A DNA stretch of 15,341 bases from Pseudomonadota bacterium (GTDB taxonomy: Bacteria; Pseudomonadota; Alphaproteobacteria; Rhizobiales; Rhizobiaceae). Below are positions 6,385 through 13,845 of the stretch, piece by piece. The number at the start of each line of letters is the position of its first letter. Position 1 is the stretch's first letter. The position numbers were made by a program, and so were the translations under genes. The notes beneath the pieces are model-generated. The model was not told the origin of the DNA. It did not search any database and saw nothing but the letters and a program-made list of their open reading frames with translations. The DNA lies in the NCBI GenBank assembly GCA_023422735.1, contig JAFAGL010000249.1, forward strand, positions 1-15,341, read 5' to 3'.

Positions 6385-8029
6385 AAAGGGCCTCCTTGAA
6401 CGGTGCAGCGCCGACGCGGCGATAAGCGTCGATAAAACGCTCGTCGGTTCCTAAACGCAGGCCAAGATAGGTCTCGACGATCGTTTCCACGGCGTCGGTG
6501 ACATCTTCCGGGGCAAAACCACGACCGATTATTTCACCGATCGAGGTTTGTTCATCCCCGGAACCGCCCAATGTGATCTGGTACAGCTCGGCACCCTTTT
6601 TCTCGACGCCAAGGATGCCGATATGGCCGACATGGTGGTGGCCGCAAGCATTGATGCAGCCAGAGATCTTCAGCTTGAGCTCACCGATTTCACGTTGCCG
6701 TTCAAGCGAAGCGAACCGGTTGGAGATGTCCTGCGCCACGGGGATCGAACGTGCGTTTGCAAGCGCGCAATAATCCAAACCAGGGCAGGCAATAATATCC
6801 GAGATCAGGTTGGAGTTGGAGGTCGCCAGCTCGATGTCTACCAGAGCGTCGAACACGGCTTTGAGGTCCGACCTCGCGACATGCGGCAAAATCAGGTTCT
6901 GTTCGTGACTGACGCGAATTTCATCGAAGGCGTAGCGTTCGGCAATATCGGCAACAGCGTCCATTTGTGTGTCGCTGGCGTCACCGGGTATCTCACCGAT
7001 CCCTTTCAGCGAAATCGTGACCGCCGCGTAATCCGGATCTTTGTGCGTGATGACATTCTGGGCAAGCCAGGCTGCGAAATCCCGACTATCAAGCTGAGCC
7101 TGCTTCAAAGCGCCGGCGCCTTCCGGGCGAGCCGGCAGGTGCGGCGGGGCGAAATAGCGTTCGATGGCACGAATATCGGCGGTCGGCAGCGCCAGCTCGC
7201 TTGCCTGCAAGGCAGCAAATTCCGCTTCGATCTGCTTCGACAATTCTTCCACGCCGGTTTCATGGACGAGGATCTTGATGCGGGCCTTGTATTTGTTGTC
7301 GCGTCGACCATTGAGGTTGTAAACGCGCATGATCGCGGTCGTAAAAGACAGAAGATCGCGCTCGGGAAGAAAGTCGCGGATCTTCTTTGCAATCATCGGC
7401 GTGCGCCCTTGGCCTCCCCCGATATAAACGGCAAAGCCGAGTTCACCTTCGGCGTTCTTCTTGAGATGCAGTCCGATATCATGCACCTGGATGGCGGCAC
7501 GGTCACGCTCCGCGCCTGTGACCGCGATTTTGAACTTGCGTGGCAGGAATGAAAATTCCGGATGCGCAGAAGACCATTGGCGCAGAATTTCAGCATAAGG
7601 CCGGGGATCGGCCACCTCATCGGCGGCTGCGCCCGAGAAGTGATCCGCAGTGACGTTGCGAATGCAGTTTCCGCTGGTCTGGATCGCATGCATTTCCACG
7701 CCGGCGAGTTCGCGCAGGATCGCGGGAATATCGGACAGTGCCGGCCAGTTGAACTGGATGTTCTGGCGAGTCGTGAAGTGGCCGTAATCCTTGTCATAAG
7801 TGCGGGCGATATGCGCGAGCATCCGCAACTGGCGTGAAGACATCGTGCCGTAAGGAATGGCGATCCTGAGCATATAGGCATGGAGCTGCAGATAAACGCC
7901 GTTCATCAGCCGCAAAGGCTTGAATGCGTCTTCCGTCATTTCACCGGAAAGCCTCCGGGCAACCTGGTCGCTGAACTCGGCAACACGGTTTTGCACGAAG
8001 CTGTGGTCGAACTCGTCGTAACGATACAT
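6359..8029 (-). CDS. cysI: nitrite/sulfite reductase, siroheme and 4Fe-4S subunit
   Basis: The enzyme carries out six-electron reduction of sulfite to sulfide (nitrite to ammonia in some relatives) in assimilatory sulfur metabolism, in the cytoplasm. The 556 residues show the two-fold family layout: ferredoxin-like half-domains (YLQLHAYMLRIAIPYG, 46-61, and the later IRVSHEQNLILP, 371-382), TTRQNIQF (86-93) and the cofactor ligands Cys415, Cys421, Cys458 and Cys462 in CPGLDYC and GCINACGHHHVGHIG. All four cysteines are present. The length fits a stand-alone hemoprotein using ferredoxin or a separate flavoprotein; no cysJ partner is visible. Position after siroheme synthase and DUF2849 supports sulfite as substrate. 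The ATG at 8029 lies 21 bases after the DUF2849 stop. Confidence 0.93.
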   Translation of the reverse strand: MYRYDEFDHSFVQNRVAEFSDQVARRLSGEMTEDAFKPLRLMNGVYLQLHAYMLRIAIPYGTMSSRQLRMLAHIARTYDKDYGHFTTRQNIQFNWPALSDIPAILRELAGVEMHAIQTSGNCIRNVTADHFSGAAADEVADPRPYAEILRQWSSAHPEFSFLPRKFKIAVTGAERDRAAIQVHDIGLHLKKNAEGELGFAVYIGGGQGRTPMIAKKIRDFLPERDLLSFTTAIMRVYNLNGRRDNKYKARIKILVHETGVEELSKQIEAEFAALQASELALPTADIRAIERYFAPPHLPARPEGAGALKQAQLDSRDFAAWLAQNVITHKDPDYAAVTISLKGIGEIPGDASDTQMDAVADIAERYAFDEIRVSHEQNLILPHVARSDLKAVFDALVDIELATSNSNLISDIIACPGLDYCALANARSIPVAQDISNRFASLERQREIGELKLKISGCINACGHHHVGHIGILGVEKKGAELYQITLGGSGDEQTSIGEIIGRGFAPEDVTDAVETIVETYLGLRLGTDERFIDAYRRVGAAPFKEALYGADAKAA

Positions 8030-8050
8030 GGATAGTTGCGCTTTCTGGAC

Positions 8051-8368
8051 TCAGCTCAAGGCTCGGCTATCGACACCGCCGAAACGCGCCTGCTTGCCGA
8101 ACCGGATATGCGTGGAAGGCCCGGCAGCTCGAATTTGTTCGCGCAACCGCGTCGGATAAATACGGCCTTCGACGAGGCGCACATCAATCAGATTGACATC
8201 AACGACTTCATTTTTCGCCAAAGCCGCTTTTCCAGCCATTTCAAGCTTGCTTTCCAAGAGCGGCTCTTCAGCGATCTGGGCGTCCTGAATATTTTCGGCC
8301 CAGCTATGATCAGGTGCCAGCCAAACGGCCTCACCGTCGAGAAGGCGGTTCGCGGTCAGGATTTTCAC
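8051..8368 (-). CDS. DUF2849 family protein of the cysteine operon
   Basis: This small protein (105 residues from the GTG at 8368) begins MKILTANRLLDGEAVWLAPD, typical of DUF2849, and has the family's VVDVNLIDV and LREQIRAAGPSTHIRFG blocks. It is found almost only between siroheme synthase and sulfite reductase genes in alphaproteobacteria; its function is unknown. I chose the GTG because GGAG (8380-8377 on the minus strand) lies 8 bases upstream and the conserved sequence starts there. A TTG at 8386 overlapping the cysG stop would add six residues but has no comparable site. It lies 14 bases from cysG and 21 from cysI, so it is within the operon. Confidence 0.85.
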   Translation of the reverse strand: MKILTANRLLDGEAVWLAPDHSWAENIQDAQIAEEPLLESKLEMAGKAALAKNEVVDVNLIDVRLVEGRIYPTRLREQIRAAGPSTHIRFGKQARFGGVDSRALS

Positions 8369-8382
8369 GGAAGACACTCCTT

Positions 8383-9816
8383 TCAAGCCCGCGCGACAGC
8401 GCGGGGGCGTTCAGCAAGCGAAACTGATTTCTGGAAGTCCGCGCCAGCCACTGCATCGCCGATAATCGTCATCACAGGTCCGGCAAGGTCGCTACGCGCT
8501 TGCAAGGATGGCAAATCAGCCAATGTTCCATGAAACATCCGCCGATCGTTCAGGCTGGCGTTTTCGACCATCGCGACTGCAGTATCCGCAGCGAGACCCG
8601 CTTTCATCAACCGTTTGGCAACATCGGCGGCAATCGACCGCCCCATGTAAACGGCCACGGTTGCTCCCCCGATCGCAAGGCTTGCCCAATCCGGCAAGAC
8701 ATCGCCGCGCAGATCATGCCCCGTGGTGAAAACAATCGAAGAGGACACACCCCGCAAGGTTAATGGCAGGGCAAAGTCGGCAGCAGCGGCAAAGGCCGAT
8801 GTCACGCCCGGAACGACCTCATAGGACACGCCCGCATCCCGCAACGCCTGCATTTCTTCGCCTGCACGACCAAAAATCAATGGATCGCCGCACTTCAAGC
8901 GCACCACCCGTTTACCTTCCCGCGCCAAGGCAACCAGCAGTGAGTTGATTTCCGCCTGGCTCTTGGAATGACATCCCTTTCGCTTGCCCGCTGCGATCCG
9001 CTCAGCGTCGCGGCGCCCCATGGCCACGACTGATTGTGGAACGAGTGCGTCATGCACGATGACGTCAGCCTGCATCAGCAAGCGCTGGGCGCGCAATGTC
9101 AGCAGGTCTTCCGCGCCGGGACCAGCTCCCACCAAAGCAACATGACCTGATTGGGAATCCGGCGCGGCAAGCAGGTGATCGACCGCAGTTTCTGCAGCGT
9201 TGACGTCGCCTTGCTCAATCAAGCGCGCCGGCTCGCCGTTAAAGAATTTCGACCAGAAGCCGCGCCTTGGATGACCTTTCGGCACAACACGCTCGACAAC
9301 ATGACGGTAACTTCCCGCCAAGTCTGCCAAACGTCCGAGTGAGGGCGGCAGCATGGCATCGATGCGAGCGCGGATCATCTGGGCGAGAACCGGTCCCGCG
9401 CCTTCCGTTCCGATCGCCACGGCGACGGGCGCCCGGTTGATGAGAGCTGGCGTGAAGAAATCACAAAGGGCCGGTTGGTCGACGGCATTGACCGGTACGC
9501 CGGCGTGCTGCGCCAAGGCCGCAACAGCCTGATCCGATCGCTCATCGCCTGTTGCGGCAAAAATAACGACAGCGTCCCGGAACGCCTCGACGCATGGTTG
9601 CGAGATCACGTGCTCGATATCGTTCTGGATCATCCACACTGCGAAATCGCGATCCAGTTCCTGCGCGAAAATCTGAATCCGGGCTTGCGACTGGGCAAGC
9701 AGGCGCGCCTTCGCGAAAGCTTCAGCGCCGCCGCCAACGATCACGATCAGGCGCCCGGAAACTTTCATGAAGAACGGGAAGGTCGTCAGTTTTGTCGGCT
9801 GGCTGGCAGGGGGCAT
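8383..9816 (-). CDS. cysG: siroheme synthase CysG (bifunctional)
   Basis: CysG makes siroheme from uroporphyrinogen III by two methylations, NAD-dependent oxidation to sirohydrochlorin, and iron insertion. From the ATG at 9816 the protein has 477 residues, close to E. coli CysG. The N-terminal dehydrogenase/chelatase half has the Rossmann motif VIVGGG (25-30) and the catalytic-type Asp in NAVD (110-113). The C-terminal methyltransferase half (from about 224) has VGAGPGAEDLLTLRA (229-243), GKRKGCHS (277-284), RLKCGDPLIFGR (306-317) and VPGVTSAFA (335-343). The frame stays open upstream to a TTG at 9921 (35 more residues), but that extension lacks family similarity and carries no conserved motif. 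It is the first gene of the operon and provides the cofactor for CysI two genes downstream. Confidence 0.92.
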   Translation of the reverse strand: MPPASQPTKLTTFPFFMKVSGRLIVIVGGGAEAFAKARLLAQSQARIQIFAQELDRDFAVWMIQNDIEHVISQPCVEAFRDAVVIFAATGDERSDQAVAALAQHAGVPVNAVDQPALCDFFTPALINRAPVAVAIGTEGAGPVLAQMIRARIDAMLPPSLGRLADLAGSYRHVVERVVPKGHPRRGFWSKFFNGEPARLIEQGDVNAAETAVDHLLAAPDSQSGHVALVGAGPGAEDLLTLRAQRLLMQADVIVHDALVPQSVVAMGRRDAERIAAGKRKGCHSKSQAEINSLLVALAREGKRVVRLKCGDPLIFGRAGEEMQALRDAGVSYEVVPGVTSAFAAAADFALPLTLRGVSSSIVFTTGHDLRGDVLPDWASLAIGGATVAVYMGRSIAADVAKRLMKAGLAADTAVAMVENASLNDRRMFHGTLADLPSLQARSDLAGPVMTIIGDAVAGADFQKSVSLAERPRAVARA

Positions 9817-9976
9817 GGCTAAGGCTTCACTATGGAAGCGCGCAGTATGGCGATCCACGGGAACTGACAAAAGAAACGGTGTGGCGCTCTGATAAGGTGA
9901 ATCGCGATCCATTTTTCGCAACGCATGCCAATTCGAGGATTTCCTTCCTTCAATACATTCGATGCGAAGTCATCGG

Positions 9977-10001
9977 GGAACGGGAAACAATGACCGGCGT
10001 T
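9977..10001 (+). promoter_or_regulatory. EcfG/RpoE2-type general-stress promoter of the host-attachment gene
   Basis: GGAAC (9977-9981) and CGTT (9998-10001) are separated by exactly 16 bases, a full match to the EcfG consensus GGAAC-N16/17-CGTT. The start codon at 10057 lies 55 bases downstream. A short inverted repeat, CACCT/AGGTG (10012-10016 and 10027-10031), falls in the predicted leader. This is the best match to the motif in the window. Confidence 0.7.
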
Positions 10002-10056
10002 GGAAAAAGGACACCTGTTCGCCGATAGGTGCCTAGAATTTTATGGAGGTATCACG

Positions 10057-10506
10057 ATGTCCGATTTCAAGCTCGAACATGACTTGTGGGTCGTTGTGGC
10101 GGATGGCGAGAAAGGTCTTTTCCTTCGCAACGAAGGCGACAAGGAATACCCGCATCTCGCCGTGGTCCGAGAATTGAAGGAAAGCAATCCGCCTAGCCGC
10201 GATCAGGGCACGGATCAGCCCGGAAGGTTGAATGACGGCCCGAGCGCTCACCGAAGCGCAGTTGAGGAAACGGATTGGCATCGGATTGCCAAGGAGCGGT
10301 TTGCCGGCGAAATTGCCGAACGCTTGTACAAGCTCGCCCATCGCGGTGATTTCGAGAAAATCGTTCTCGTGGCGCCACCAGTCGTGCTTGGCGAAATGCG
10401 CAAGCATCTCCACAAGGAAGTCGCGGACAGGATCGTCGGGGAAGTAGCCAAGACGCTCACAAATCACCCGATCGATGAGATCGAGAAGATTCTGCAAGCC
10501 GCCTGA
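10057..10506 (+). CDS. host attachment protein family (PF10116-type)
   Basis: This soluble 149-residue protein has no signal peptide. It matches the family annotated as required for attachment to host cells: the N-terminal strand LWVVVADGEKGLFLRN (10-25), RFAGEIAERLYKLAHRGDF (81-99), VLVAPPVVLGEMRKHL (103-118) and a C-terminal TLTNHPIDEIEKIL (133-146). The fold resembles the release-factor eRF1 middle domain in related families. The attachment label comes from early Agrobacterium work and may not describe the molecular function. GGAGGT at 10045-10050, 6 bases before the ATG, sets the start; a GTG/TTG upstream would only extend into leader sequence. Control by the stress promoter at 9977-10001 suggests a stress-response role. 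It is a single-gene unit ended by the hairpin at 10539-10567. Confidence 0.88.
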   Translation: MSDFKLEHDLWVVVADGEKGLFLRNEGDKEYPHLAVVRELKESNPPSRDQGTDQPGRLNDGPSAHRSAVEETDWHRIAKERFAGEIAERLYKLAHRGDFEKIVLVAPPVVLGEMRKHLHKEVADRIVGEVAKTLTNHPIDEIEKILQAA

Positions 10507-10538
10507 GCGATCAGCGTTTCGCTGGAAAGCGAATGAGG

Positions 10539-10567
10539 GCCCGGTATGCGAATTCAGCATGCCGGGC
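10539..10567. terminator. strong hairpin between the host-attachment and dehydrogenase genes
   Basis: GCCCGGTATGC (10539-10549) and GCATGCCGGGC (10557-10567) form an 11-base stem with one G-U pair and a 7-base loop; two further outer pairs (10537-10569) are possible. It sits between converging stop codons (10506 and 10584). No T run follows on either strand, so it may act as a stabilising 3' hairpin as well as a terminator. Confidence 0.6.
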
Positions 10568-10583
10568 TCCACATAGAACTCGG

Positions 10584-11333
10584 CTAGACGTGTTGGCCGC
10601 CGTTGATATGGATTTCCGAGCCCGTGACATAAGACGCATGTCCAGAGCATAGAAAGAAGATGATGTCGGCGACCTCAGCGGTCGTGCCAAGGCGCCGCAT
10701 CGGAATCTGCTCCACAATTTTTTCCGTTCCAGGTGAAAGGATCGCGGTATCGATCTCGCCTGGCGCAATGGCGTTGACGCGAATGCCGTGCGGGCCGAAA
10801 TCCGCCGACATCTCGCGCGTCAACGACCCGAGTGCGGCCTTGGACGTTGCGTAAGCTGTTCCCGCAAACGGATGTACGCGAGAACCGGCAATCGAGGTCA
10901 CATTCACAATCGAACCCTTGGCGGCTGACAGTTCACGGAACAATCCTCGCGCCAACATGATGGGCGCGAAGAAATTGACCTGGAAAACATCGCGCCAGAC
11001 ATGCATCGGCGTGTCGATGGAATTCATTCGGCTGTTGTTCTTGAGTTTCGGCGAGATGCCGGCGTTGTTGACCAGCGCGTGAAGTTGGCCGCCATTGTCT
11101 TCAAGACGGTGTCGAATCTCGGCGACCGCGCTGCCGACATCCTCAGGATCCGAAAGATCGATCTTGATATGATCTTCTGGTCCGGCTGGCCATGGGCAGT
11201 TTTCAGAGAAATCCTGCCTCGAGCATGTGATGACCCGCCAGCCTTCGCGTGAAAAGCGCTTCACGGTCGCATGACCTATGCCTCGGCTTGCGCCGGTCAG
11301 AACGAGGGTTTTTCTTGTGTCCGTTTCGGCCAT
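10584..11333 (-). CDS. short-chain dehydrogenase/reductase (SDR), 3-oxoacyl-ACP reductase-like
   Basis: This classical SDR of 249 residues is an NAD(P)-dependent alcohol/ketone oxidoreductase of unknown substrate. TGASRGIG (13-20) binds the cofactor; NNAG is at 89-92, and the catalytic set is Asn120, Ser147, Tyr161 and Lys165 (YATSK). The C-terminal NAIAPGEIDT and VTGSEIHINGG blocks are typical. A Ser-Arg after TGA and ITCSRQ after strand 2 lean towards NADP, but this is weak evidence. I chose the ATG at 11333, with GGAG 9 bases upstream, over an in-frame ATG at 11369 that adds 12 non-conserved residues. It lies 124 bases downstream of the penicillin-binding protein gene on the same strand; no functional link between them is evident. 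Confidence 0.9.
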   Translation of the reverse strand: MAETDTRKTLVLTGASRGIGHATVKRFSREGWRVITCSRQDFSENCPWPAGPEDHIKIDLSDPEDVGSAVAEIRHRLEDNGGQLHALVNNAGISPKLKNNSRMNSIDTPMHVWRDVFQVNFFAPIMLARGLFRELSAAKGSIVNVTSIAGSRVHPFAGTAYATSKAALGSLTREMSADFGPHGIRVNAIAPGEIDTAILSPGTEKIVEQIPMRRLGTTAEVADIIFFLCSGHASYVTGSEIHINGGQHV

Positions 11334-11457
11334 GGCGCGATTCTCCGATTTCCGCTGTTTAACGGACATCCGCCGCCGTGACGAGATGGCATTGCTGGCC
11401 CTGCCAGAAGGCTGCGCCTGTGCGCAATTTCCGCGATGCGTGAATCATGTGACCTGA

Positions 11458-13644
11458 TCAGTTGCCCAGAATGATCGACAGGATGCTTCTGCTGGAAGCC
11501 GTCCCCCCCACATCCGCTGACGGGCGCCGCACGCCGGTGGCGGGATTGGCCTGGTCACCGACCCGCATTCCCGCCGGTTGGGCCCTTTGCGTAGAGGCCG
11601 TCGGCCCCACCCCCTCATCGACAGCGCCCACGATTGCATCCATCTTCGGTTGAGCACGATAGAACTCGACACCCGGCAACGCCAATGGCGGCAACCCTTC
11701 ATGCGCGGCGACCATGAAATCATGCCAGGCAATGGTCGCGAGCGATCCACCGGTAGCATTTTTCATGGGCTTGCCATCATCATTGCCGAACCAGACGCCT
11801 GTCGTCAGATTGGCCGTATATCCAATGAACCAGGCATCGCGCGAATTCTGTGTGGTGCCGGTTTTTCCGGCGGCTGGCCAGCCGAATTCGGCACGGCGTC
11901 CGGTTCCAGATTCGACGGTTTTCGACATCATCGAGTTCATCATGCCGACAATATCGGCGCGCACGACACGCGGCGTATCGGTTGGCTTGAAATCATAAAG
12001 AACCTGCCCGTCGCTTGCGGTCACCCGCTTGATGAAGTGAAGGTCCGCACGAAAGCCACCATTCGCATAAGGAACATAGGAAGCGGTCAACTCCAATGGC
12101 GTTACATCCGATGTGCCAAGCGAAATCGACAAATTGCGGTCGAGTTTGGATTTGATGCCCATGCGGTGTGCAACATCAATAACGGTATCGACGCCCACTT
12201 CGTTGGCAAGCCGTGCTGCGACCGAGTTCAGCGACTTGGCGAGCGCATCTGACAGGCTGACCTGCCCATAATATTTCCCACCATAATTTTCTGGTCGCCA
12301 TTTGCCGATTGCGACCGGCGCATCATTGCGCACCGACTCAGGCCTTGCGCCGGCTTCCAAAGCAGCCTGGTATACAAAAGGCTTGAACGCAGAACCCGGC
12401 TGGCGGCGCGCAGCAGTGGCGCGGTCAAACTGGCTTTCTGCATAATCATGCCCTCCGACTACCGCACGGATTGCGCCAGAATTATCGATCGAGACGAGCG
12501 CGCCCTGGCTGACCCTGTTCGTCGGGCCATTCTCGTCAATCAGCGTGCGGATCGATAACTCCGCGAAATGCTGCAAGGTCTGGTCGATGGTTGTTTCCAC
12601 CACCACATCGCCCGTGATCTCTCCCACCAGTTCTGGCAGGGCGTCCATCACGCGGTCGGCGACGTAATTCTCAGAGCCTGACCAGTAGGCAGCTGCTTTT
12701 GCGGCCGGCGCACTCATGGCGGTGGCCAGCTGCTTGTCGTCGATGCGGCCCTGGTCGCGCATGGCAGTCAAAACCACCTGCGCTCGTGCTTCCGCTGCTT
12801 CCGGATCACGCGCCGGCGACAATCTCGACGGTGCTTTCAGCAGACCTGCCAGGAGGGCGGCCTGCGAAAGATCGAGATCTTTCGCCGATCGACCGAAATA
12901 ACGACGTGACGCAGCTTCCACGCCATAGGCCCCTGATCCGAAATAAACCCGGTTGAGATACATTTCTATGATCTCGTCCTTGCTGTGCTGACGTTCCAGC
13001 CACAAAGCAAGCATCACTTCCTGCACTTTGCGTTCGAGCGTGCGTTCCGGCTTCAGGAAAAGGTTCTTTGCCAATTGTTGCGTGAGCGTCGAGCCGCCCT
13101 GCGTCACGCGCCCTTCAACAATGTTTTGAACGAATGCGCGCCCCAGCCCAATCGGATCGATGCCGAAATGATTGTAAAAGCGCCGATCCTCAATCGCGAC
13201 CAGGGCTTGCGGCAAATAAGGGGACATCTCTTTCAACGACACCGCCTCGCCACCGGTCGCGCCCCGGTTGGCGATCAACATCCCGTCAACGGCAACGATC
13301 TTTACATTTGGCGGGCGGTCGGGAATTTCCCATGTCGTGGCACTCGGCATCCGCGCGGCGTAATAAACCATCAGTCCGGCACCACCAATGCCGGCCCAAA
13401 GGCACAGAACCAGTGACCAGTAGAGCATCCTGCCAAACAGGCCGAGGCCGCTTCTGCGCTTTTTGCCACTGCCGCGCCCATTGCGGCCACCACCACCGCC
13501 ACCTTTTGCACCGCGTGGCGAGGAGGTCTTGCTTGAGCGGGATGGGCGCACAACACGGTCATCAGAACTTACCGAGAAGCTCTCCCCTTGCGGGGGCACG
13601 CCGAAGCTCGGCTCGATCCGTCCGCCTTTGCGTTTTGCCGCCAT
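11458..13644 (-). CDS. class A penicillin-binding protein (PBP1A family), glycosyltransferase-transpeptidase
   Basis: This enzyme polymerises glycan strands and crosslinks peptidoglycan at the inner membrane, facing the periplasm. The 728 residues show a cytoplasmic, very basic and glycine-rich N-terminus (1-72, including KGGGGGGRNGRGSGKKRR), one membrane segment (about 74-97), a GT51 domain (about 115-285) with catalytic Glu152 in IEDRRFYNHFG and the GGSTLTQQLAKNLFL block (183-197), and a transpeptidase domain with nucleophile Ser418 in SAFK, SLN (471-473) and KTGT (594-597). All active-site motifs are intact. The length matches the shorter rhizobial class A enzymes, without the OB insert of the longer PBP1a. 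The ATG at 13644 starts the conserved MAAKRKGG basic tail; the upstream sequence has AAGGGA near it. Confidence 0.93.
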   Translation of the reverse strand: MAAKRKGGRIEPSFGVPPQGESFSVSSDDRVVRPSRSSKTSSPRGAKGGGGGGRNGRGSGKKRRSGLGLFGRMLYWSLVLCLWAGIGGAGLMVYYAARMPSATTWEIPDRPPNVKIVAVDGMLIANRGATGGEAVSLKEMSPYLPQALVAIEDRRFYNHFGIDPIGLGRAFVQNIVEGRVTQGGSTLTQQLAKNLFLKPERTLERKVQEVMLALWLERQHSKDEIIEMYLNRVYFGSGAYGVEAASRRYFGRSAKDLDLSQAALLAGLLKAPSRLSPARDPEAAEARAQVVLTAMRDQGRIDDKQLATAMSAPAAKAAAYWSGSENYVADRVMDALPELVGEITGDVVVETTIDQTLQHFAELSIRTLIDENGPTNRVSQGALVSIDNSGAIRAVVGGHDYAESQFDRATAARRQPGSAFKPFVYQAALEAGARPESVRNDAPVAIGKWRPENYGGKYYGQVSLSDALAKSLNSVAARLANEVGVDTVIDVAHRMGIKSKLDRNLSISLGTSDVTPLELTASYVPYANGGFRADLHFIKRVTASDGQVLYDFKPTDTPRVVRADIVGMMNSMMSKTVESGTGRRAEFGWPAAGKTGTTQNSRDAWFIGYTANLTTGVWFGNDDGKPMKNATGGSLATIAWHDFMVAAHEGLPPLALPGVEFYRAQPKMDAIVGAVDEGVGPTASTQRAQPAGMRVGDQANPATGVRRPSADVGGTASSRSILSIILGN

Positions 13645-13704
13645 ATCGCCTTGTCCCTTGCCCGCCGGTAGTGCCCGTGGGCTGCAGGGTAAATGCGGCG
13701 TCTT

Positions 13705-13758
13705 TAGGGGTGGTTAAGCGCTCGTTTCGCCCAGCGTAACCGCAATACAACACCCCTA
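13705..13758. repeat. inverted repeat in the gap between PBP and siderophore receptor
   Basis: TAGGGGTG (13705-13712) and CACCCCTA (13751-13758) are perfect 8-base inverted copies 38 bases apart. A second pair, GGTTA/TAACC (13712-13716 and 13737-13741), is nested inside. They lie 60-115 bases upstream of the PBP start and 87 or more bases upstream of the receptor start, so they could be an operator pair for either gene or a chance match. Confidence 0.4.
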
Positions 13759-13790
13759 TGCAATCTCACTGGATTACGCATGAGTTTTTC

Positions 13791-13808
13791 TTGACGATAA
13801 TCATCATG
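13791..13808 (+). promoter_or_regulatory. possible iron-regulated promoter of the siderophore receptor
   Basis: GATAATCATCATG (13796-13808) matches 11 of 13 bases of the right part of the classical Fur box (GATAATCATTATC) and overlaps TTGACG (13791-13796), a possible -35 element. The -10 region is poor. Rhizobiales mostly use RirA and Irr rather than Fur for iron, and I do not see a clear RirA or Irr box, so this is tentative. Confidence 0.25.
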
Positions 13809-13845
13809 TTTGACATTGCGATGCTCCGTTGAAGGGGAATGTTCG

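Noticed and set aside
6548..7552. Long open frame (334 codons) antisense to cysI
   Set aside because: It lies wholly within cysI, which has a complete conserved product with all cofactor cysteines. The antisense product matches no family I recognise, and such frames are common opposite GC-rich genes.
9860..9884. GGAAC at 9860-9864 as another EcfG promoter
   Set aside because: No TT occurs 18 or 19 bases downstream (GG/GC instead), and it points away from cysG with no start codon at a suitable distance.
11395..11407. CTGGC/GCCAG hairpin between the PBP and dehydrogenase genes
   Set aside because: A 5-base stem with a 3-base loop and no T run is too weak to call a terminator.
11578..12252. 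Open frame of 224 codons antisense to the penicillin-binding protein
   Set aside because: It overlaps the intact transpeptidase domain, has no family similarity I can see, and lacks a credible ribosome binding site.
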